Below are positions 58,194 through 64,000 of a DNA stretch of 64,000 nt, piece by piece. Below the pieces are notes generated by a model, which had not been told where the DNA came from, searched no databases, and saw only the letters and a list, made by a program, of their open reading frames with translations. The translations under genes and the position numbers were made by a program. This DNA is from Copromyces sp. CBS 386.78. Lineage: Eukaryota; Ascomycota; Sordariomycetes; Sordariales; Sordariaceae. The DNA lies in contig MU839083.1 of the NCBI GenBank assembly GCA_030685235.1, positions 310,001 to 374,000 of the forward strand, written 5' to 3'. The first letter of the stretch is position 1; each line of letters opens with the position of its first letter.

Positions 58194-59444
58194 ATGGTCC
58201 GCTTCCTAGACGAAGAAGACGAGCGCGAGCGGGACTCGTACCGCGGCCGCCGTCCCTCTCCAACCCGCTCTCACCACTCCGGTCGCGACAGGGACTACTC
58301 GCCCGATTTCATCTCCGGCCCCGGCCGGGTCCCTCGTCCATACGCCAGCGGCGCCATCCCATCAACAGCAACAGCACATCAAAATCAACCACCGCCACCT
58401 GTTCCCTCCCCACCACTTTCTCCCCCTATCCCTACCCGCAGCACCGTAGGAGGGCCAGGAGGTAGCTATGTCTACGACGACGACGGCCGAGGCCGAGGCC
58501 CCCCAAACGGCGCTCTTTTCCGAGGGAGAGATCTCTCCTGGGAACGCAGCTCTGGCACCGCAGCCGAAGCACGAGCGCGGAGCATCAGTCAAAGCAGAAG
58601 CCGATCGCGCGGTCCGCCACCAGCGCCGGGAACCCGCGAGCGACACATTGTGCGTGAAACCAAGATTTACGGCGGCCCGGAACTTGCGCGTGACCCGGAG
58701 CGAGCAGCGCAGGCCCTCGCCGTCTCCGATTCTGCCCGCCGGGCACGCTCTCCAAGTCGAGATACCTCGCGCTCGCGCTCCCGTTCTCGCGGCGCTCGAA
58801 GTATTTATACCACGGAGGACGACGACTCCGACTACCCCCGTTCTCGGGGAACCTCCCGTCGACGCTCCCCTTCCCGCTCCCGGTCTGCTCGCTCTCGCAG
58901 CAGACGTTCTTCACCATCCCGCTCCGCCCGTTCCCATAGCAGACGCTCCCCCAGCCCAGCACCCCTCCGCAACAAAGCAAAAGATCTCTTCTCCCCCTCT
59001 ACCACCGCCTTGGGCGTCGGCGTCCTAGGTGCCATCGTCGGCGGCCTGGCAGCGCGCGAAGCGACTGAGCACGCGCGCAAATCTCACCACAATCACAACA
59101 AACCCTACTACGACGGACACAGTACCAGCAGCAGCAGCAGAAGAAGCAGAAAAGAAGAAGAAAGAGAACGTAAGGCGGCGCTGATATCGACCATTGTCGG
59201 CGCGGCGGTGGGTGGGCTGGGCGCGAATGTTATTGAGAAGAAACTGGAGGAGAAGAAGAGGATGGAACAAGAAGAACAGAGGGCGCGGGAACGGGGGGGT
59301 TATAGGGAGTTGAGGGATAGGGATGGAAGTAGGAGTAGGAGTCGACATGGTGGTGGTGGGAGTAGGATGGATACGCCGGCTTATTCGAATGATGAAGATC
59401 GGGTGTATTATGGGACGAGTAGTACGAGGAGGGGAGGGCATTGA
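58194..59444 (+). CDS. RS-rich glycine-zipper protein, function unknown
   Basis: One exon, 416 aa. N-terminus highly charged (LDEEDERERDSYRGRR), then a Pro-rich middle. Next is a long Ser/Arg region (TSRSRSRSRGARS; SRSARSRSRRSSPSRSARSH) that alternates RS like splicing-type proteins. C-terminal to it are two short hydrophobic glycine-zipper stretches, ALGVGVLGAIVGGLAARE (~residues 270-287) and LISTIVGAAVGGLGANVIEK (~331-350), separated by a charged Ser/Arg linker. Then a Lys/Glu coiled end. Glycine zippers often mediate membrane packing, but no true signal peptide is visible. I recall similar fungal proteins annotated only as DUF3824-like; I am not certain of that match. Confidence 0.7.
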   Translation: MVRFLDEEDERERDSYRGRRPSPTRSHHSGRDRDYSPDFISGPGRVPRPYASGAIPSTATAHQNQPPPPVPSPPLSPPIPTRSTVGGPGGSYVYDDDGRGRGPPNGALFRGRDLSWERSSGTAAEARARSISQSRSRSRGPPPAPGTRERHIVRETKIYGGPELARDPERAAQALAVSDSARRARSPSRDTSRSRSRSRGARSIYTTEDDDSDYPRSRGTSRRRSPSRSRSARSRSRRSSPSRSARSHSRRSPSPAPLRNKAKDLFSPSTTALGVGVLGAIVGGLAAREATEHARKSHHNHNKPYYDGHSTSSSSRRSRKEEERERKAALISTIVGAAVGGLGANVIEKKLEEKKRMEQEEQRARERGGYRELRDRDGSRSRSRHGGGGSRMDTPAYSNDEDRVYYGTSSTRRGGH

Positions 59445-59843
59445 GAAGAAAAGTTTCGGGTGGCGATGGGTTGTTTGAAGTCCTTTTTTTTTTTTTTTTC
59501 AGGTTCTCTGCATCTAGTACAGTAATAGAAGATTTCCATCCAGCACTAGCCGGCCACTGGCAAACATTTCCCGTTTGATTTATTCCTTAAGTACAACCCG
59601 AGAAAGGTTATCTACCCAAAGACAAGTTCATTTCGAGACACATCCTGCATCAAACAGGCCTGGATCCCTTTTCTCTTCGTTTCCTTTCCTTTCCCATCTC
59701 CCCCAAGTAGAGTGGCTTTTGTCTGTCCGACCAGCCCAGCCCAGCCCAGCCCATCCAACACCCATATATGTTCATGTTGCGTCTGTTTTCTTTTTTTTGT
59801 GTTCCCTGCTTCATTGCTACCCGTGCTGCTGTGATGATCCATT
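59445..59843. other. Convergent 3' spacer with T16 tract
   Basis: 399 bp between facing stop codons. Includes T16 at 59484-59499 and a CCCAG tandem (59731-59753). No gene seen. Confidence 0.6.
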
Positions 59844-61091
59844 TCACACAGGTAACCCCTCATCTGTAGCCTCATCCCTCTCCAACTTCTCCAGCCCCGT
59901 GCCAACAGCGCCGTAAATCCTCAACGGCACCGCGACCTCGAAGCTCTCGCAGATGAGATTCTCCGCTGCAACCAGGACCAAACCGCCTCTATCGTCCCTC
60001 GATATCTCCTCTAGGAGGGGATGTGGTTGCTGCTGCTGCTGCTGCTGGTGCTGGTGCAAAGTATTCCTCTCCCTTTCCCGTTCGCGTTCAGAGAGGGTCT
60101 GGTTTTTTCGCAACATAGGTGGCCTGCTTCTACTCTTGCTCTTTTGCCTCCCCCTTTCGGTGTTACCATTTGCTTTTACTAACCTCGTTTCCCTTTCTTC
60201 GCCTTCGCTTTCTCCGTCCTCCCTCTGGTCGTCATCATCTTCCTCTTCATCCACCTCTTCAATAACCCCATTCCTGTCCGTCCCCTCGTCACTAACAATC
60301 TCGTACCCCTCTTCTCCATTGTTAGTTATTCCCAACCCCATTCCCATCCCTTGCCCCTGCCCTTGCGCCTGTCCCAGCACCTGGGATTGTCCCATCCTCT
60401 CTAATGCCTCCGCACTGGGCACCACAAACTCCAACCTGACCTTCCACTCCAGACTCACTCCGCTCGTCATAAACTCCGGGGTGGCCGTGACGGGAATCGT
60501 TGGTGTGAAGACTACCCTCTTGGCAAACATGGTCGCCTCGCTGCTGCTAACCAGCACCTTCCTTGTCACGCGATAAACGCTAGCCTCGCTTCGCAGCGCC
60601 AGGCTGGAGTCTACCCGCTCGGCTGTTTCCAAAGCAACGTGCACGGCATAGCAAGGGACCTCGGCGCCCTCAAAGTCAATGGCCATGGTTATTTGCTCGC
60701 CTAATCGGTAGGCGGGGCGGGCGAGCATGACGACAGCGACGCGGCGGCCGTTACGGGCGATTTCGAAGCGGTTTGTGGACTGGTTGGAGTCGTGGGAGGC
60801 AATGTTGGAGCGGAGGATGGCGAGGTCGATGGCTTCCTTTGCGGTTAGAATGGGCATGTGGGTTTGCGGGCCGAAGGGATTGAAGTGCGAGGAGGTGGTG
60901 GAATTGAGGGAGTAGTTGGAGGGTCGACGGGAGGGAGGAGCGCTGGCTGTTGGGCTGAGGAGGCCGGGGGCGCGAGCGCCGTTCTGAAGTTGGAGGGAGC
61001 GGGAGGAGAGAAGTTCGTCAACGTAGGAGAGGAAGGACTCTTGGTTGGAAGCAGGCTTGTCTCCCAAAAGTTTCTGTCGTGTCTGCTGTGG

Positions 61092-61129
<38 letters not shown>

Positions 61130-63092
61130 GGTGATTATGATTATTTAAGGTAGTGGTAGATGCTGTGTGGGTATTATCGACGGTCTGAACCCGCGCCTGG
61201 TCTCGCAGGATGATATAGGGCGCCATCAGGTCGTGACCTAAAATCTCGCCGTGGTTGTTGACGCTTCCAAGCACGCGGAACGGAACGTCCACGGACTTGA
61301 CATGCTTATCTTTTGCGCCTCCTGGCCTTTGCGTGCCAATGACGAGGCTATAAGATATTTTCACCGCCTTGCCGCGATGCGTTGGTGGTAGCCCCTTGGG
61401 CAGCTTGAACGAATATTCGAACGTCTTGCTTTCCCCAGGCGCTAGCTGCAGGTCGACAAAGAGAATCGACTGGGGTGTTGATAATAGGGGGATCGACTTT
61501 GAGCTGGCAATCCCGCGCATCTCTTTGATGGTGCTGAGTTCTCCTCCGCCTAGTAGCTCGCCAATGGAACTCGTGATACTGCCCCAGCCGAAGCCCCGGA
61601 GTAACCCACTGTCGCGCTTCGTAGTTTCCACGCCGATGACGCCGCCACCATGACCACCCACAACAGCTTTCCGCTTCACTTGCTCAAATGGTCCGAGGTT
61701 CACCAAAGACCCGTCGAGGGTGAATGAACCCTGAATTTGCGCATATCCCATCATCAAAGATTCCGGCATCTTGGCCGTATTTGGCGAGAAGCTAGACGGC
61801 CGCCTGCTGTGGCCGGACCTTCCGCCAACCATTCTCAGCGGTTGTGGCTGGACATACTCGGAAGCCAATGTCTCGGAAGAGTGATTGCTCATGGAGTAAA
61901 ACTCGCCACTACTCCTAGGTGTCCCGCCGATGCTTGTTGTTGAAAGAACACGCGCCGAAGGTATCGCACCATGTTCGTTGATAGTGGGGATCTGGTCTCT
62001 TGACCGCAGGGGCAGAGACCTGACAGATTCGCCGGCGACTGAGTATGTCGGGCTCATAATGTTGTCTTCGTGTACCGGCCCCGCCGAACTGCCTCGGTGG
62101 ATGACATCGGGTGAAGAAGATGATTTGGTGAATGGGAACCTGAAGTCGGAGTTCTGGTCTGCTCTGGGAGAAGCCTTGGGGGAGGGGGACGTTGCCCATG
62201 GGAAGATGCTTCGTGTTCGTTCGGAAGGAGTCAGAGGGCCTTCGGTCGGGCTGTGTAGGGCGTTCCGGTTGGGAGGGTAGGAGGCATGGAAAAGGGGGGA
62301 TGGCTGCTGTTGAGAGGACTGCACTTTTGCATGTGTAGCTGTATGGGGACGAGGCGAATGGTCAGGCGTCGTCTGTTCAATGGTGTTGGCCTCACGCAAA
62401 AAAGACGCGGGCTTACCAGACTTGGGCCCGCCGAAGAAAGGAACACGGGGGATGATCTGTAAACTTGAAGCGCGGGCATGGCCCCTCGCTGGCCGCTGGG
62501 ACTTGATGGGCGACGAATTGAGGTCGGGAAGCTCGTCCATGCCCTTTGTCGAGCCCAGTGACACGATGGACACCGACCTCTTGTGTCCGTGGCCATTGCT
62601 GCGTGCGGCGGAGGAGGTCGAGGGAGGACCGGCGCGGGAGGAGCTGCTGGAGCCGGGATTCTGGATGGGCGACCAGGGTATGGGGCTGTCTCGGGCGCGG
62701 GAAGTGGCAGCAGCGGATGGAACTGTCAAGGAAAGGGTTGAGCGATGGCCATGACCGCGTCCGCGCACCGAGGGCGGCGGGGCCAGGCCGTCAGCAGCAT
62801 GATGGCCCTTGGTACGCCCATTTGCTGGTTGTGCAGCAGCTGACTGAACAGGGTGACCGGGCCCAAGGGGGGATGGCTGGCGCAATCGTTGCTCGGCGGC
62901 GGCGGCGCCTAGATGTCTCGGGGAAGGATGGGGGCTCTTGGTGGGCGTGGTGGGCGGGGGGCCGGGAGGTCGTGCGACGTTCTTGAAGGTGATTGTGCAC
63001 TTGACTTCCTCTCCGGCGAAGACAACGTGGTCCTGCCAGCGGACAAAGACGCGGATGTTGCTGTTGGCGGAGGAAGGGTCTGGAGGCGACAT
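59844..63092 (-). CDS. RGP1: Rgp1-family protein, Ric1-Rgp1 GEF subunit
   Basis: One exon, 1082 aa from ATG 63092. Known: Rgp1 and Ric1 form the Golgi exchange factor for Ypt6/Rab6. Seen: an arrestin-like start NIRVFVRWQDHVVFAGEEVK with CTITFKNVA, then ~350 residues of disordered Ser/Pro-rich sequence. The Rgp1 core resumes with SFTLDGSLVNLGPFEQVKRK, ILFVDLQLAPGESKTFEYSF, GKAVKISYSLVIGTQRPGG and ARPAYRLGEQITMAIDFEGA. A poly-Gln run (61090-61130) lies before KLLGDKPASNQESFLSYVDE. A Glu/Asp-rich stretch and another poly-Gln precede the end, LRIYGAVGTGLEKLERDEAT. Longer than yeast Rgp1 because of the low-complexity insertions. Confidence 0.87.
61090..61130. repeat. (GTT)n repeat encoding poly-Gln in Rgp1
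   Basis: About 13.5 GTT units on the + strand, read as CAA codons on the minus strand. A typical hypervariable Gln tract in an ascomycete protein. Confidence 0.9.
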
Positions 63093-63942
63093 GGTTGTGG
63101 TTGTGTATGTCGTCTCTTTATAATACAGTTCCTCTTCGGTATAACTTTTGTTGATGGATCGCCGTCCAGGTCGCTAATCCTCTGCTTCTCTCTTCATTGC
63201 TGACGAGCAGCAGCATTTTCGGGGTGCACTGCGCGCGAGGGTGGCAGGCGTCTGGCGGGCGGGTGGGTGCGAGCCGTGGGGAAGGAAGGGGAAGCTGTCG
63301 AGGATTACTATTGTAATGTTGAGGTTCAGTTGTCGAGAGAGACCTGCCCTGATTGAGGAGAAATGGAAGTGGAAGCTGTGAATGGATGGAACCTCAATGG
63401 AGCCTGAAGCGGTAGGTCGTATGAATGGAGCCGCCGGGCGCTGAGAGTTGCCCCTGCGATAGGTTGCCCGCACTGCTGGAGTCATTCTTGGCTTTGGAGC
63501 ATCGATGATGGATGGTGCCAAGACATGCATGGATGCAGATGATCAGCCCCCGGAGCACAGCATGCTTGTACTTAGTGGGCCCAAGCTTCCATCTCCTGAA
63601 CATCCCAAAGGGGGTCAACCACCTAAAAACAACACGTCAACACGTCACATTCACACAGCAAATTGGAATCGTCAAGATGCCTGGCAATGGCTTTAGCATT
63701 CATATCAACAATCGATGAGCTCCATAAGGGTATACGTCCAGACGCCATAACAGTCCGATTGGGGTATCGAGATCCGAAACTCCGACCGTGAGATATCATC
63801 ATAAACCCTAACCCCGGCCGAGTTCAATAACCTCGAGCAAGTGAAACCGCCGTGAGATCAATCAACCAGACCAAGAACAAAAAGAGAAAAAACGAAAGAA
63901 AAACACACCACAAGCAAAGATATCCACGCCATCACATCCCCA
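63093..63942. other. Upstream region of RGP1
   Basis: 850 bp on the promoter side of RGP1 and, if the edge gene is real, the 3' side of that gene. No motif or RNA gene recognised. Confidence 0.5.
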
Positions 63943-64000
63943 TCACACATCCTTCTTCCCCTTACCCTTCCACTCCTGCCTCTCAACCCACTCCCTCCTA
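63943..64000 (-). CDS. Possible C-terminal stub of a gene cut by the right edge
   Basis: On the minus strand the last 58 bp read RREWVERQEWKGKGKKDV and then TGA (63945-63943). The charged, Trp-containing composition and clean stop look like a protein C-terminus, but 18 codons cannot establish this and no family is recognised. Other frames in the same stretch also lack long open sequence. Confidence 0.3.
   Translation of the reverse strand, partial: RREWVERQEWKGKGKKDV

Noticed and set aside
1..63092. A ubiquitin/proteasome gene cluster
   Set aside because: CHY-RING, HECT, RING-CH and alpha2 genes are spread over 35 kb with unrelated genes between them and no shared orientation; coincidence is the simpler reading.
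1..64000. CRISPR arrays, bacterial promoters, riboswitches, IS elements, attachment sites
   Set aside because: The sequence is eukaryotic with spliceosomal introns; no direct-repeat/spacer pattern, transposase frame or terminal inverted repeats seen. I also saw no dispersed 5S rRNA gene, though a covariance-model search would be needed to be sure.

Overview
This window is filamentous ascomycete nuclear DNA, most likely from a Sordariomycete of the Neurospora/Sordaria type. That assignment is an inference from gene content and gene style. The genes have short spliceosomal introns (about 48-165 bp) with GTRNGT-like donors and CTRAC branch points. They include Dicer-like protein 2, DNA polymerase iota (absent from Saccharomyces), a Pkp1-like pyruvate dehydrogenase kinase and the fungal Ric1-Rgp1 partner. 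Proteins carry long low-complexity tracts (Ser, Thr, Gln, Pro, His). I see no transposon, viral, CRISPR, operon or plasmid features, and no obvious heavily RIP-mutated stretch.

Left part (1-31 kb). A CHY/RING ubiquitin ligase runs off the left edge (-). A 4 kb gene-free spacer follows, rich in TACCTAAGGTA-type palindromes. Then come a Hul4-like HECT ubiquitin ligase (+), a DNA polymerase iota homolog (-), a large WDR62/MAPKBP1-like WD40 protein (+), an unrecognised coiled-coil protein with a His-rich tail (-), a mitochondrial pyruvate dehydrogenase kinase (+), sphingosine-1-phosphate lyase (-) and a GT34 Mnn11/Mnn10-like mannosyltransferase (-).

Middle (32-48 kb). A RING-CH membrane ubiquitin ligase (-) diverges from 20S proteasome subunit alpha2 (+). 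An Ats1-like RCC1-repeat protein (-) diverges from Dicer-like 2 (+). Next are a Ser/Gln-rich single-pass membrane protein resembling a wall-stress sensor (-) and the HDEL receptor Erd2 (-).

Right part (49-64 kb). The clamp-loader subunit corresponding to human RFC3/yeast Rfc5 (-) and mitochondrial ribosomal protein L16 (-) lie beside the large clamp-loader subunit RFC1 (+). A tRNA-Val(AAC) gene (+), an RS/glycine-zipper protein (+), an Rgp1-family trafficking protein (-) and a possible C-terminal stub of one more gene at the right edge (-) complete the window.

The genes are independent housekeeping or regulatory units, not one pathway. Several concern ubiquitin/proteasome function (CHY-RING, HECT, RING-CH, alpha2) or DNA replication and repair (RFC1, RFC5, Pol iota), but they are not arranged as a cluster. 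I found no convincing new multi-gene system. The most unusual local signals are a UAG-CAA-CCA readthrough-type context at the end of the PDK gene with a long in-frame extension, a 24-nt exon carrying the catalytic motif of Pol iota, an extra 111-nt in-frame segment in proteasome alpha2, and an A54 substitution in the tRNA-Val T-loop. Exon boundaries were read by eye and checked only for phase, splice consensus and fit to family sequence.
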